From Spirochaetales bacterium (GTDB lineage Bacteria > Spirochaetota > Spirochaetia > DTKZ01): a DNA stretch of 17,167 bases. Location: the NCBI GenBank assembly GCA_031266855.1, contig JAISAF010000402.1, forward strand, positions 1 to 17,167. The letters run 5' to 3'. This document shows positions 1-8,854 of this stretch, piece after piece (position 1 is the first letter of the stretch; the number at the start of each line of letters is the position of its first letter). The position numbers and the translations under genes were made by a program. The notes under the pieces are model-generated. The model ran no database searches. It saw only the letters and a program-made list of their open reading frames with translations, and was not told where the DNA came from.

Positions 1-18
1 TCGCGAAGCGATTTTGCG
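1..18. repeat. Right arm of a palindrome cut by the window edge
   Basis: The first bases read TCGC-GAA-GCGATTTTGCG, that is, the end of a left arm, a GAA loop and a right arm. A complete hairpin of the same sequence family (TCGCAAAATCGC, loop TCC, GCGATTTTGCGA) is present at 15499-15525. The left arm probably lies before base 1. It shows that the palindrome-rich intergenic DNA continues upstream of the window. Confidence 0.55.
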
Positions 19-136
19 CTGCCGCTGCGCGCGCGCAAGGGATTGTAGCGGAAAGCCCGCAGGATTTGCATTAGCAAATCCGAGGACTTGGAGCGGAAAG
101 CCCGTTTTCCGGCGCTTCCGCGCCGGAAAGGCGCCC
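19..136 (+). repeat. Modular hairpin element, copy R1 (forward)
   Basis: One of five copies of a shared scaffold. In order it has GCTGCCGCTGCGC, then AGGGATTGTAGCGGAAAGCC. Hairpin A follows (GGATTTGC at 62-69, loop ATTA, GCAAATCC at 74-81), then GGAGCGGAAAGCCCG. Hairpin B is TTTCCGGCGC at 106-115, loop TTCC, GCGCCGGAAA at 120-129. The element closes with GCGCCC at 131-136. The GCGCCC end points toward the addB-addA genes. No function is known to me; the copy structure is read directly from the sequence. Confidence 0.85.
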
Positions 137-145
137 AATGATCCC

Positions 146-174
146 TTTTCATGTCCTGTCCGCTGTGCTACACT
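146..174 (+). promoter_or_regulatory. Possible sigma-70 promoter for addB-addA
   Basis: TTTTCA (146-151) and TACACT (169-174) each match the -35 and -10 consensus at 4 of 6 positions and are spaced by 17 bp. Transcription would begin near 181. That would rule out the ATG at 151 and leave the ATG at 187 almost leaderless. The match is modest and could be chance. Confidence 0.22.
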
Positions 175-186
175 GGGCGCGCGTTC

Positions 187-3114
187 ATGAACAGTGTTAT
201 ATCCATTATAAAAGCGGAAATAAAAAACCAGATGGCCCGTTTTGTGTTTCCTTCCGAGACCGCTTCGGCTGTCTGGGCGCAGAAGGCGTGTGGTTTTACC
301 GGGGAAAGATCTGTGGCCGCGGGGCGCTTTCTGGCATGGGACAGGTTCAAGGAAACGGCTATCCGCGCCAATGTGAAGGACAGGCAACCTGTTTCGGCTG
401 TGCTGCGGAAACTTTTTGTGGAAAAGCTGATTCGGAAAAACGCTGGGGAAAAACTTTTTTCGGCTCTTATTCCTGTGCGTTTCGCGGAGGAGGGGGGCGT
501 TTTTTCCAGGCAGATCGCGGCTTTGCTGCCGTCGCTGGCGCTGTGGGAAGAGCGTGCCCGGAACGCGGAGGGCTATGCTCCTGACGAGGAGGATGCGGAC
601 TTCGCGGTTCTGAAAGGGGAATACGCGGCTTTCCTTGAGGCGCGCGGTCTTTTTGAGCCTTCCTGGGTGAAGCCTCCGCTCCAGGATCGGGAACATACCT
701 ATTATATTTTTTTTCCCGAAGCTGTGGAAGATTTTACAGAATACGAGGCGCTGCTTAAAAACGAGAAAACCATTCATCCTGTTCGTGCGGAAAAAAACGG
801 CGGGACGGAAGAAGACGGCGGGGGGGAAAGCCTTTTCCTGTACGATTCTTCGCAATCGGAAATCCGCGCGGCGGTTCGGGAATTTCTGCGTTTGCATGAG
901 GACGAAGGTATTCCCTACGAGGATATGGCGCTGAGTGTCCCCGGCCTGGAGAGTATGGAAAGTTCCCTGATGCGGGAGCTGCGGCTTTATAATATTCCGG
1001 CCCGCCGCAGATGGGGGAAACCCCTTTCGGAATATGGCGCGGGGAATATTTTCTCCCTGATTGATTCCTGTGTGGCGAATAATTTTTCCTTTACGGCTTT
1101 GAAGGCTTTGCTTCTTGATTCCAGGCTGCCCTGGCAGGATATGGAAGCAAACAGGAGGCTTATCCGGTTTGGGGTTGAAAACAACTGTGTTTCCGCCTAC
1201 AGGGAAAATGGGCGTCTTATCGATGTATGGGAAGAGGCTTTTAAATCCGGGGGCGGGAGCGGAGGGCTGGGACAGTATTACCGGAATCTAAAGCGGTTGC
1301 TTACAGCCCTTACTTCGGTTCAAAGTTTCGGCGATATCCGTAAAAGATTTTTTGCCTTGTATCCGGCGTATCTTTCGCGGGAAAAAAGCGGGGTGGAGGG
1401 AACCGCTGTTCTTACGCGCTGCATGGAAGAGCTGGCTGGCCTTATTCAGCTTGCGCAGGAGTATCCCGATCTTGTCCCGGCTTCGCCTTTCACTTTTTAT
1501 TTAGCGTTTTTAAAAGACCGGCAGTATGTTCCCGCGGCGCAGCCAGGGGGCTTGAGCGTTTTTCCGTACAGGGTCGCGGCTGGCGCTCCCTTTGCGGTTC
1601 ACTTTATCCTGAATGCCGGGCAGGACGCTGCGGCTGTTCTGTACCGGCCGCTCAAATTTCTGCGGCAGGACAAACGCGGGCGGCTTGGCTTGAGCGATAC
1701 GGACGCGTCGGAAGACTTCTTCCGTCTTTACTGGCAGAATCCGCCTGGGGGGAAAACCCTGGTGCGTATAAGCGCCGCGGAGAAAACTTTCGCGGGATGG
1801 ACTATTCCGCACAGCCTGTTTTCCGGGAAAACCAGCCGGGCCGTTATTCCCGCGGAGGGTTCCGGTACGAATGATTCCTTTACGGGGGATCCCTTTGGAA
1901 AAGAAAAAGCGTGGTGGGCCGGGGCTGAAACCGGGTTCCCCGGACGGCTTTTTCCGGTTCAGAAACAGGGCTTTATGGCCTGGTTTCAGGGTTTGGCTTC
2001 CCGTCCAAGAGAAAAATTCAATTTTCTTTCGCGGGCTTTTGGTACGGAGAACGCTTTCCTTGAAGAGCGGATAAAAAAAATCCAATGGAATGTTTCCCTT
2101 GAAGACGCGCTGGACAGGGAAAAGCGGGATGCCGGTGGCGGAAACAGTTCGGACAAAAAATATCTTAGACTGTCGGCAACGGATATGAATGGGTTTTACA
2201 CCTGTCCCGCGTTGTGGTTTTTCAGGAAGATACTTTCAGTTTCTGCTTTTTCCCTGGAAGCAAAACTTCTGGATGATACGTCGCTGGGAAACCTGTATCA
2301 CAGAATTCTGGAAAAGCTGTTTATTAAAATACGGGAAGAAGATGGGGCTTTCCGGCCCGCTCATCTTGAAAAATATTTTTCTTTTATCCGCGACTGTACC
2401 GGGGACGAGGTTCGTACTCACCCCGCTTTTCAGGGGCCGCTTGCTGTGCCGCTGATGGTTTCGCAGGCAGGTGTCATAACGCGGCGGCTTCAAAGGCTTC
2501 TTGAAACCGAAGCCGCTAAATTTCCTGATTACGCGGTATCCGGCTGTATTGAAAAATATCTGGGGTTCGTGAAGGACGATATGATTTTTGTGGGGAAAAT
2601 CGACAGGGTTTCGGTTTCTCCCAGCGGCGGGCCGGTTATCATTGATTACAAGACCAGCGGGATGCCGACAGGGGCTGCCAGCAGGGAAAGTCCCGATTCT
2701 CCTTTACAGGATTTCCAGATGGTTATGTATGTAAAACTCTATGAGCAGGAAAAAGAACAGGAAAAACAGCTTTCCGTAGAAAACGGATATTTTTTCAGCA
2801 TACACAGGCGCGCGATTCTTGGCGTCTTCAAAGATCCCACACGGGATGACCCGTGCAGCGGCCGGGAAAAATACCAGTATACCCTGGATGCTTTTGACAA
2901 ATACGCGCGGGACTTCGCGGAGGCTGTAAAGAAAATGAAATTTACGGTTCAGCATGTTCCCCTGAAAACCTGTGCCGCCTGTGATTATAAAACGCTGTGC
3001 CGTACCGCTTACACGCTGAATCCTCCACAGATGGACAGGCTGGACGCGGGGAACTGGCGCGGCGGCTCACACAGCGGGAGCGGGGAGGAGGCTGCCCGTG
3101 GAACAGATTATTGA
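187..3114 (+). CDS. addB: AddB-like PD-(D/E)XK nuclease subunit with Fe-S cysteines, no Walker A
   Basis: Probable AddB-type partner of the AddA helicase-nuclease encoded next, acting in the cytoplasm on double-strand DNA ends before recombination. Numbered from ATG 187 (975 aa), the C-terminal third is a RecB-family nuclease: D806 in KIDR, D820-Y-K822 in IIDYKT, then a QMVMY motif. Four cysteines in the AddB iron-sulfur staple pattern surround it: C673 (in TCPALWFF) and C929, C932, C938 (C-X2-C-X5-C). The long N-terminal part resembles the helicase-like half of AddB. However, the protein starts near the strand RFVFPSE and has no GxxxxGKT, so ATP binding by this subunit is probably lost. The start is uncertain. 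An in-frame ATG at 151 adds 12 residues, and neither start has a clear ribosome site; 187 is preferred because the extra residues look unlike the family. Its end overlaps addA by 17 bases. Confidence 0.8.
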   Translation: MNSVISIIKAEIKNQMARFVFPSETASAVWAQKACGFTGERSVAAGRFLAWDRFKETAIRANVKDRQPVSAVLRKLFVEKLIRKNAGEKLFSALIPVRFAEEGGVFSRQIAALLPSLALWEERARNAEGYAPDEEDADFAVLKGEYAAFLEARGLFEPSWVKPPLQDREHTYYIFFPEAVEDFTEYEALLKNEKTIHPVRAEKNGGTEEDGGGESLFLYDSSQSEIRAAVREFLRLHEDEGIPYEDMALSVPGLESMESSLMRELRLYNIPARRRWGKPLSEYGAGNIFSLIDSCVANNFSFTALKALLLDSRLPWQDMEANRRLIRFGVENNCVSAYRENGRLIDVWEEAFKSGGGSGGLGQYYRNLKRLLTALTSVQSFGDIRKRFFALYPAYLSREKSGVEGTAVLTRCMEELAGLIQLAQEYPDLVPASPFTFYLAFLKDRQYVPAAQPGGLSVFPYRVAAGAPFAVHFILNAGQDAAAVLYRPLKFLRQDKRGRLGLSDTDASEDFFRLYWQNPPGGKTLVRISAAEKTFAGWTIPHSLFSGKTSRAVIPAEGSGTNDSFTGDPFGKEKAWWAGAETGFPGRLFPVQKQGFMAWFQGLASRPREKFNFLSRAFGTENAFLEERIKKIQWNVSLEDALDREKRDAGGGNSSDKKYLRLSATDMNGFYTCPALWFFRKILSVSAFSLEAKLLDDTSLGNLYHRILEKLFIKIREEDGAFRPAHLEKYFSFIRDCTGDEVRTHPAFQGPLAVPLMVSQAGVITRRLQRLLETEAAKFPDYAVSGCIEKYLGFVKDDMIFVGKIDRVSVSPSGGPVIIDYKTSGMPTGAASRESPDSPLQDFQMVMYVKLYEQEKEQEKQLSVENGYFFSIHRRAILGVFKDPTRDDPCSGREKYQYTLDAFDKYARDFAEAVKKMKFTVQHVPLKTCAACDYKTLCRTAYTLNPPQMDRLDAGNWRGGSHSGSGEEAARGTDY
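3082..3090 (+). promoter_or_regulatory. Ribosome binding site fixing the GTG start of addA
   Basis: GGGGAGGAG lies 7 bases before GTG 3098, inside the last codons of the addB-like gene. It supports the rare GTG start and the 17-base overlap, which points to coupled translation of the two subunits. Confidence 0.75.
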
Positions 3115-6100
3115 CCAGCTTAACGATGAGCAGAAACGGGCCGCCACCGCCGGATACAATGCCGTTGTCGCGGCTGGAGCCGGTTCGGGAAAAACGAAGA
3201 CCCTTGCGGCGCGCTACGCGTGGCTTGTTATGGAAAAGATGCTGAAGGTTGATGAGATCCTTACTCTTACCTTTACCAATAAGGCCGTGAATGAAATGTA
3301 TGTCCGCATCTATCATCTGCTGGAGGATCAGGGTAATAACGCGCAGGCCCGCGAAGCCATAAAAAACTTTCATACGGCACGGATAAGCACGCTTGACTCT
3401 TTTTGTGCGGGCATTGTCCGTACCGCCAGCCGCCGTTATGGGATTAGCCCCGATTTTGTTATTGATGATGATGGGGTACGGCGGCTCGCCGAAGAAAGCG
3501 CGCTGCCTTTTGTACTGGATAACAGGGAAAACCCCGCGCTTCAAGTCTTATTGGCAAACAAAAAAATAAAAACCATTGCGGAAGAACTTTTCGCCCAACT
3601 GGTACTGAAACACGGTTTTGTAACCAGCCCGCCCGATTTTGAAGGTTTTCTGAAAAACCAGGAAGAAGAACTAAAAAAAATATGGACAATAAAAACCACC
3701 GCCGCTTCGCGGTGTATTGACGCGATTATCAGTGAACTGCACGGTATAAGCAATACAAAATCCCGTTTGTACACGGATTTACAGACCCTGCTGGCAAATC
3801 CTGTCCCGCGGGTTCCCGGCGCCGGTCCGCTTTCGGACTCACAGGACGCGGAAGAAAAAACGCGGAGAGCTTTCCGTGAGTATTTTGATTTTCTTTCAAA
3901 ACTAAAATCCGTGAATCTCCAGACCGGAGGGAAGGAGTACGCCGCGATAAAAGATTTCCTGAAAGAATTACGCCAGCCGCTATACGAGGAACTGGAAGCT
4001 ATAGCAAACACCATACTCCGAAAAGATATCGCGGCGTCGGTATTTCCTCTTGCGAAAAAATTCTTTGAGGAATTCGATGTAAAAAAAAGGCGGACGGGCA
4101 TTTTAAGTTTTAATGACGCGGCCCGTCTTGCGGTAGACGCTCTTTCCCGCTATCCCGATATACGGCAGGTATACAAGGACAGCATCAAAGCCATTATGAT
4201 TGACGAGTTTCAGGACAATAACAGCCTGCAAAGGGATTTGATTTTCCTTCTGGCGGAAAAGCCGCAGCGAACGGCTCCTGGCATCCCAGGGCCCGAAGAA
4301 CTTGAAGAAGGCAAAATGTTTTTTGTGGGAGACGAAAAGCAGTCGATCTACCGCTTCCGCGGCGCGGATGTATCGGTGTTCCGAAGCCTCGCAAAAAGTA
4401 TTGGAGGTACAGAGGCAGCCCTGAATCTGAAAAACAATTACCGTTCGCTTCCCATACTCGTAGATGCTTTTAACCGCGTATTCGGGGGCCTCGGCGGGGT
4501 TCCTGGTTCTGAACAGGCCGGCCCCCTGCCCGCTGTTTTTCTTCCTCCCGGCAAAGACCTTCCCGATTTTGAAGCGGTCTATACGGGCATGGACTCACCG
4601 CAAAAAGACCGGGGAACACCCGCCGCCCATTTCTGTTTCCTTGACAAAGACCGCATACCGGAAAACGACAGGTTCGCGCTGTCCCAGTACGAGCTTGAAG
4701 CCGTTTTCATCGCGCGGCGCATCAGGGAACTGGTGGATTCGGGCTACAAAACCGCCCGGCGCGGCCAGAACGGCCTTACCTACAGCCCCTGCGCCTACGC
4801 GGATTTCGCTATCCTGCAAAGGTCCTACGCGCACCAGCACTTTCTGGAAAAATACTGTAAAGCCTTCGACATTCCTTTTACCGCGGACAAACCCGCCGGG
4901 CTTTTTACAGACGCGCCCGTGAATGATTTGTATATGCTCCTGCGGCTTCTTGCCTATCCCCAGGACCGCCTTGCCTATGCCGCAGTCATCCGTTCTCCCT
5001 TCGCCCGCCTTGATGACAGAACTCTGGCAATATGCATGATCCGGGGAGCGGCGGAAAATCCCGGCGCGGACGAAAACGCGGAGCCCTTTGCGGAAGAAAC
5101 GGCGGAGTTTCTTCCGCCTGAAGAGCGGGAAGCCTACCGCAAAGCCGGAGAACGCTACAGATCGCTTGCGGAAGCGGCTAAAATCCTGCCTGTCTGCGAA
5201 CTGCTTACACGGCTGTGGTACGAGGAAGGCTACCGCTATGAAACCCTGTGGACTGCCTCCGCCCAGGCATATACGGAATTGTTTGACATGCTTTTTACGC
5301 TTGCGCGGGATACCGGCAGTCAGGGACAAACCCTTACCGGCTTTATTGATTACCTTGAAGACCTGATCAACAAAAAAGAAAAACCCGGCGATCTGGATGT
5401 ACCCGCCGAAGGAGGGCAGGGGGTCAGAATCATGTCAATCCACAAAAGCAAGGGCCTTGAGTTTCCTGTGGTCTTCATATATAACGGAGATCAGCACGGA
5501 AAAAACGATACCAATACCGAACCTGTTTATTTTCACGAAAAATGGGGAATATCCCTCAACCTGCCTCTTGCGGAAGAACTGCCGGAAAAAGGCGGCAACT
5601 ATTTTTATCTGTGCCAGAAAGAGGAGGAAAAACAGAAAACCGTGGCGGAACTGCGAAGGCTTCTGTATGTCGCCATGACCCGCGCGGAAAACCTCCTCTA
5701 TTTTACCGCCACCCTGCCAGGACAAACCAGGGAAGAAAAAAAGGAAAACCTGGATGCCGAAGACTACACAGCGGCTCTTATAAAAAAGAGGCTCCGCCAG
5801 CTTTTCGAAAAAAAACAGAAAAAAAACGAAGACGCCGATTCAGCATTCCTTGACCTCCTGCTTCCTGTACTTGCCGCGGCGGACGAGTCTTCTCCCTTTA
5901 CCCCTTTTACTATTGAGGCGATTCCCGTACTTTCACGAAACGACATCTGCACGCCCTGGGTAAAACCTGGGATAGAACCCGGGACAGAACCCGGGACAGA
6001 ACCTGAGACAGAAAAAAAGATGAAAACCCTTTCCATGCGCGACGCCGCCGAAGCCGCCGCACAGAACTACGAAAAAGCATCCCTCATTGTCCCCTCTCCC

Positions 6101-6733
6101 GCGCTTCCTGTCAGCATTCCGGCAAGCTCGCTGCGGTATGAAGAAACAGAATACGCACAGGAGGCAGCGGCTCAGGCGGCGAACAGCCTTGACGGCCTTC
6201 TTGTGAAGGCCGGTATCCAGGCAGCCGATCTCGGCACAATCGTTCACGGTTTTCTGGAAGCAGGTATAAACGGAACTCAGGCTTTTATACCGCCAGCCAT
6301 ACTCGCACGGCTTGAAGAAAACGATATTCAGGCGGTTCATGAAGCGGCACAGAAGATGACCCGCGGTTTTCTCAAGTCCGAATTAGGGAAACTCAGCGCC
6401 GCGGCCTCATACCGGGAAGCGGAGTTCGCCATACTTACCCAGGTTACGCTAAACGGCAAAAATATTCTCATTACCGGCAAAATCGATCTCCTTTTCGAAA
6501 CTGACGGCCTTATGCACGTAGTCGATTTCAAAACCGACAGCGAAGAAGACCCCCGGCGTCACTTCGGACAGCTTGCCGTCTATTCCCGCGCGGTAGGCGA
6601 CATATTCGAAAAACCCGTCCGCACATGGCTTTTTTATTTACGCACGGAAACAGACAGGGAACTTACCGCGGATATACAAAAGGTCGATATCGAAGAAATG
6701 GTAAACCTGTATCAGCCGCCAGCGCCAGAATAA
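3098..6733 (+). CDS. addA: AddA-type UvrD/RecB-family helicase-nuclease
   Basis: ATP-driven DNA helicase and nuclease that, with the AddB-like subunit, resects double-strand breaks for RecA loading (established for the AddAB/RexAB family). The 1211 residues carry the superfamily 1A motifs in order. These are Walker A GAGSGKT with K32, motif II IDEFQD (D369, E370), motif III VGDEKQSIYRFRG from residue 410, NNYRS, motif V SIHKSKGLEFP from 780, and motif VI YVAMTRAE with R862. A C-terminal nuclease follows: TIVHGFLE, D1130 in GKIDLL, D1143-F-K1145 in VVDFKTD, and QLAVY. Both subunits therefore keep nuclease residues, as in AddAB rather than RecBCD. Length fits the family. A 12-bp tandem repeat encodes a proline/glutamate-rich linker (residues 957-972) between helicase and nuclease. 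The strand-antisense reading frames here are shadows. Confidence 0.93.
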   Translation: MEQIIDQLNDEQKRAATAGYNAVVAAGAGSGKTKTLAARYAWLVMEKMLKVDEILTLTFTNKAVNEMYVRIYHLLEDQGNNAQAREAIKNFHTARISTLDSFCAGIVRTASRRYGISPDFVIDDDGVRRLAEESALPFVLDNRENPALQVLLANKKIKTIAEELFAQLVLKHGFVTSPPDFEGFLKNQEEELKKIWTIKTTAASRCIDAIISELHGISNTKSRLYTDLQTLLANPVPRVPGAGPLSDSQDAEEKTRRAFREYFDFLSKLKSVNLQTGGKEYAAIKDFLKELRQPLYEELEAIANTILRKDIAASVFPLAKKFFEEFDVKKRRTGILSFNDAARLAVDALSRYPDIRQVYKDSIKAIMIDEFQDNNSLQRDLIFLLAEKPQRTAPGIPGPEELEEGKMFFVGDEKQSIYRFRGADVSVFRSLAKSIGGTEAALNLKNNYRSLPILVDAFNRVFGGLGGVPGSEQAGPLPAVFLPPGKDLPDFEAVYTGMDSPQKDRGTPAAHFCFLDKDRIPENDRFALSQYELEAVFIARRIRELVDSGYKTARRGQNGLTYSPCAYADFAILQRSYAHQHFLEKYCKAFDIPFTADKPAGLFTDAPVNDLYMLLRLLAYPQDRLAYAAVIRSPFARLDDRTLAICMIRGAAENPGADENAEPFAEETAEFLPPEEREAYRKAGERYRSLAEAAKILPVCELLTRLWYEEGYRYETLWTASAQAYTELFDMLFTLARDTGSQGQTLTGFIDYLEDLINKKEKPGDLDVPAEGGQGVRIMSIHKSKGLEFPVVFIYNGDQHGKNDTNTEPVYFHEKWGISLNLPLAEELPEKGGNYFYLCQKEEEKQKTVAELRRLLYVAMTRAENLLYFTATLPGQTREEKKENLDAEDYTAALIKKRLRQLFEKKQKKNEDADSAFLDLLLPVLAAADESSPFTPFTIEAIPVLSRNDICTPWVKPGIEPGTEPGTEPETEKKMKTLSMRDAAEAAAQNYEKASLIVPSPALPVSIPASSLRYEETEYAQEAAAQAANSLDGLLVKAGIQAADLGTIVHGFLEAGINGTQAFIPPAILARLEENDIQAVHEAAQKMTRGFLKSELGKLSAAASYREAEFAILTQVTLNGKNILITGKIDLLFETDGLMHVVDFKTDSEEDPRRHFGQLAVYSRAVGDIFEKPVRTWLFYLRTETDRELTADIQKVDIEEMVNLYQPPAPE
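5966..6013 (+). repeat. 12-bp tandem repeat, four units, inside addA
   Basis: Four adjoining units: CCTGGGATAGAA, CCCGGGACAGAA twice, and CCTGAGACAGAA. The period is 12 bp, so each unit adds four in-frame residues (PGIE, PGTE, PGTE, PETE) to the linker between the helicase and nuclease domains. Units two and three are identical, as expected of recent slippage. Confidence 0.95.
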
Positions 6734-6762
6734 CCGCACAGGAATTTTTATCCCCGCTGTTT

Positions 6763-6896
6763 GGGCGCATTTTTTGCGGCCAGGGAATTTGCGGCGCAAA
6801 TTCCCTGGCCGCAAAAAACCGGGCTTTCCGCTCCAAGTCCTCGGATTTGCTTATGCAAATCCTGTGGGCTTTCCGCTACAATCCCTTGCGCGGGCC
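6763..6896 (-). repeat. Modular hairpin element, copy R2 (reverse)
   Basis: Reverse-oriented copy lying just after the addA stop, with its GGGCGC end (6763-6768) facing addA. Hairpin B is a perfect 23-bp stem (6770-6792 with 6796-6818, loop GGC). Scaffold CCGGGCTTTCCGCTCC comes next. Hairpin A is GGATTTGC at 6843-6850 with GCAAATCC at 6855-6862, and the scaffold ends at GCGCGGGCC. Hairpin A matches R1 except in its loop. The long hairpin B shares most of its stem with R3 but differs at one base pair, where both arms have changed. Confidence 0.88.
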
Positions 6897-6904
6897 TACC
6901 CGTC

Positions 6905-6935
6905 ATGCGCAATTTGTCGGAGGCAAATTGCGCAT
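6905..6935. repeat. Perfect palindrome, 12-bp arms
   Basis: ATGCGCAATTTG and CAAATTGCGCAT flank a 7-base loop. It belongs to the same AATTGC-type family as the clusters at 12624-13014 and 15291-15525. Confidence 0.85.
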
Positions 6936-7011
6936 AATGTATTTCCGTCCCGCCTGCCGTCACCACGCGTACAGGAAACCCTTACGCGTACAACAGTCGG
7001 CGTTATACGCT

Positions 7012-7042
7012 ATGTGCTTTTTTGCCGGGCAAAAAAACACAT
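7012..7042. repeat. Palindrome with T-tract and A-tract arms
   Basis: ATGTG, a C/A mismatch and TTTTTTGCC pair with GGCAAAAAA and CACAT around a single-base loop. The T run is on the 5' side and the A run on the 3' side, the opposite of an intrinsic terminator on either strand. Confidence 0.75.
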
Positions 7043-7303
7043 GTGGCGGAATCCGTTGTACACACGGCTGTCACCATCGGCTCACCGCCGGGTGTACCAG
7101 GAGTGGGGGTAGCAGGAGACCCCGCAGGAGCGGAAGCGACGAGGAGGCTCCTGCTTAGGGGGAGCCGCGCAGGAAAAACTTCATATTCCGCGTTGTATTC
7201 TCCACACGTCTTTTCCGGCGCTCCCCCACATTCTCCATGACAGAACCCGGCTACCGGTGGTGTTTGCATGAGTCTAAACTTAAGAATTGCTGTTCCAATA
7301 ACG

Positions 7304-7327
7304 CTCCATCCGCCGAAACGGATGGAG
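7304..7327 (-). terminator. Hairpin just after the tctA stop, possible weak terminator
   Basis: CTCCATCCG (7304-7312) and CGGATGGAG (7319-7327) form a perfect 9-bp stem six bases after the tctA stop on the - strand. On that strand it is followed by CGTTATT rather than a strong run of T. It may end transcription weakly or protect the 3' end of the transporter mRNA. Confidence 0.4.
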
Positions 7328-7333
7328 TCCGGC

Positions 7334-8836
7334 CTATGAAGTCTTTTTAGCGGCTTTTATACGTTTTACAATAAGTGGAGAAATACAGAAAATAAAAATC
7401 AGGACAATAAAAGTCCAGCAAATGCCGTTCCGTATAAAAATGGAAGGGTCTCCGCGAGTCATATCAAAAGACTGTCGTACATACTTTTCCAGCATAGGAG
7501 ACAGAACAAAAGCCAGAAGAAGCGGCGCAGCCGGAACCTTGGAAAGCCTGAGAAAATAGCTGAACCCTCCTACACCCATCATGAAAAAAACATCAAACAT
7601 AGAGTTATTTGTTGTATACGCGGCCACAACACAAATAGCAAAAATGACAGGAGCAAGAATGGCATTGGATACCGATACGGCGCGCATAACCAGAGGTATA
7701 CTCGCAAAGCAAACAATGAGACAAATGATGTTTCCAAGGTAAAACGACGCTATAAGAGGCCACACAAAATCAGGCTTCTCGGTAAAAAGCAAAGGGCCAG
7801 GCTGTAGACCCCACATCATCAACCCTCCCAGAAGAAGAGCCGTTGTGGAACTTCCCGGAATTCCAAATGTCAAAAGCGGCGCGAACGCTCCAGCCGCCGC
7901 GGCATTATTTGCGCTTTCTGGAGCGGCGCAACCTTCAATGACACCTGTACCGAATTTATCACCGATTTTGTTGATTCGCCGCTCAAAAATATACGAAATA
8001 AAAGAAGCGGAAGTCCCTCCAGCGCCGGGCATAACACCTACAAAGGTACCCATAAGACCATTACGTAGCTGCACAGGCAGAAGCCGTTTAATCTCCGTCC
8101 ATGTAAGAAACATATCCCGCAGCTTTATTTTAATCTTTGCCCGTTCATCAGAACCCCTCTGCGTAATCAGTTCGATGACCTGGGAAAAACCGAACATGCC
8201 GATAACAAGCGGTACAAACGAGATCCCTGCCATCAGATTAGGCAGACCAAAATAAAAACGCAGGTATCCCGCAGCCTGATCGGTTCCCACAGTCGCGAAC
8301 ATCAATCCAAGCGCTGTGGCAAGCAGTCCGCTGACAACATCATCGCCTAAAAGCCATCCGATGGAAGTCATAGCCAGAAAGATGAGCAGGGCAAGTTCTG
8401 GCGAACCAAACTTGAGACCCACCCGGGCCAATGCGGAACCGCTTAGTGTTAGTATAACAATACCAATAGTTCCACCTAAAAATGAAGACATAAAACAGGT
8501 AGTCAGCGCCTTACCGGGGACTCCTTTCTGTGTAAGTTTATACCCATCAAGCGCTGTACAAATCGCGGGCGTATCTCCGGGAATATTAAGCAGAACCGCC
8601 GATATACTGCCACCGTACATTGTCGCGTAATACAGCGCGGCCAGCATAATAATCGCGGTTGTAGGATTCATACTAAAGGTAAGCGGTAAAAGTACCGCGA
8701 CACCCGTTAAGGCTCCAATTCCCGGCATGGCGCCAATAAAAATTCCCGCAACGCTACCGAACAGACACGCAATAATATTATCAAATGTAAAAACACTGAG
8801 AAAACCCCAAAATAGCAAACCCATGTTTTCAAACAT
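7334..8836 (-). CDS. tctA: Tripartite tricarboxylate transporter large permease, TctA family
   Basis: Large membrane subunit of a three-part secondary transporter that takes up carboxylates delivered by the periplasmic protein TctC. The 500-residue protein is hydrophobic almost throughout. It shows the two family repeats, GAMPGIG near residues 35-41 and GVMPGAGG near mid-protein, with the conserved stretch YGGSISAVLLNIPGD after the first. Length is typical. GTG 8839 is directly adjacent upstream. ATG 8836 is preferred because the AAGGGG ribosome site lies 7 bases away, against 4 for the GTG, but the choice is not secure. It is the last gene of the oxidoreductase-tctCBA run, 18 bases after tctB. 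Family membership is clear; the substrate is not. Confidence 0.95.
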   Translation of the reverse strand: MFENMGLLFWGFLSVFTFDNIIACLFGSVAGIFIGAMPGIGALTGVAVLLPLTFSMNPTTAIIMLAALYYATMYGGSISAVLLNIPGDTPAICTALDGYKLTQKGVPGKALTTCFMSSFLGGTIGIVILTLSGSALARVGLKFGSPELALLIFLAMTSIGWLLGDDVVSGLLATALGLMFATVGTDQAAGYLRFYFGLPNLMAGISFVPLVIGMFGFSQVIELITQRGSDERAKIKIKLRDMFLTWTEIKRLLPVQLRNGLMGTFVGVMPGAGGTSASFISYIFERRINKIGDKFGTGVIEGCAAPESANNAAAAGAFAPLLTFGIPGSSTTALLLGGLMMWGLQPGPLLFTEKPDFVWPLIASFYLGNIICLIVCFASIPLVMRAVSVSNAILAPVIFAICVVAAYTTNNSMFDVFFMMGVGGFSYFLRLSKVPAAPLLLAFVLSPMLEKYVRQSFDMTRGDPSIFIRNGICWTFIVLIFIFCISPLIVKRIKAAKKTS

Positions 8837-8854
8837 CACAGCCCCCCTTCTTAA

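Larger units (their letters stand above)
6734..7303. other. Non-coding region between convergent addA and tctA
   Basis: About 570 bases without a convincing gene. They hold element R2 and palindromes at 6905-6935, 7012-7042 and 7124-7154 (GCAGGAGC, 15-base loop, GCTCCTGC). A GTGGGGG/CCCCCAC pair also lies about 110 bases apart. The reading frames seen here have no recognisable domain, lack a ribosome site and run through the palindromes. No canonical terminator for addA was found: no GC-rich stem is followed by a run of T. Confidence 0.7.

Noticed and set aside
4595..5329. A 244-codon reading frame on the - strand inside addA
   Set aside because: It is fully antisense to a gene with clear helicase motifs and shows no domain of its own. 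The same applies to the long antisense frames at 1510-2085, 2942-3544 and 3541-4101.
6770..6818. The long hairpin after addA as a bidirectional intrinsic terminator
   Set aside because: The T run precedes and the A run follows the stem on both strands, the opposite of what an intrinsic terminator needs.
7003..7269. An 88-codon - strand gene in the addA-tctA gap (and the + frame 7022-7240)
   Set aside because: No ribosome site or recognisable domain, and both frames run through palindromic repeats.
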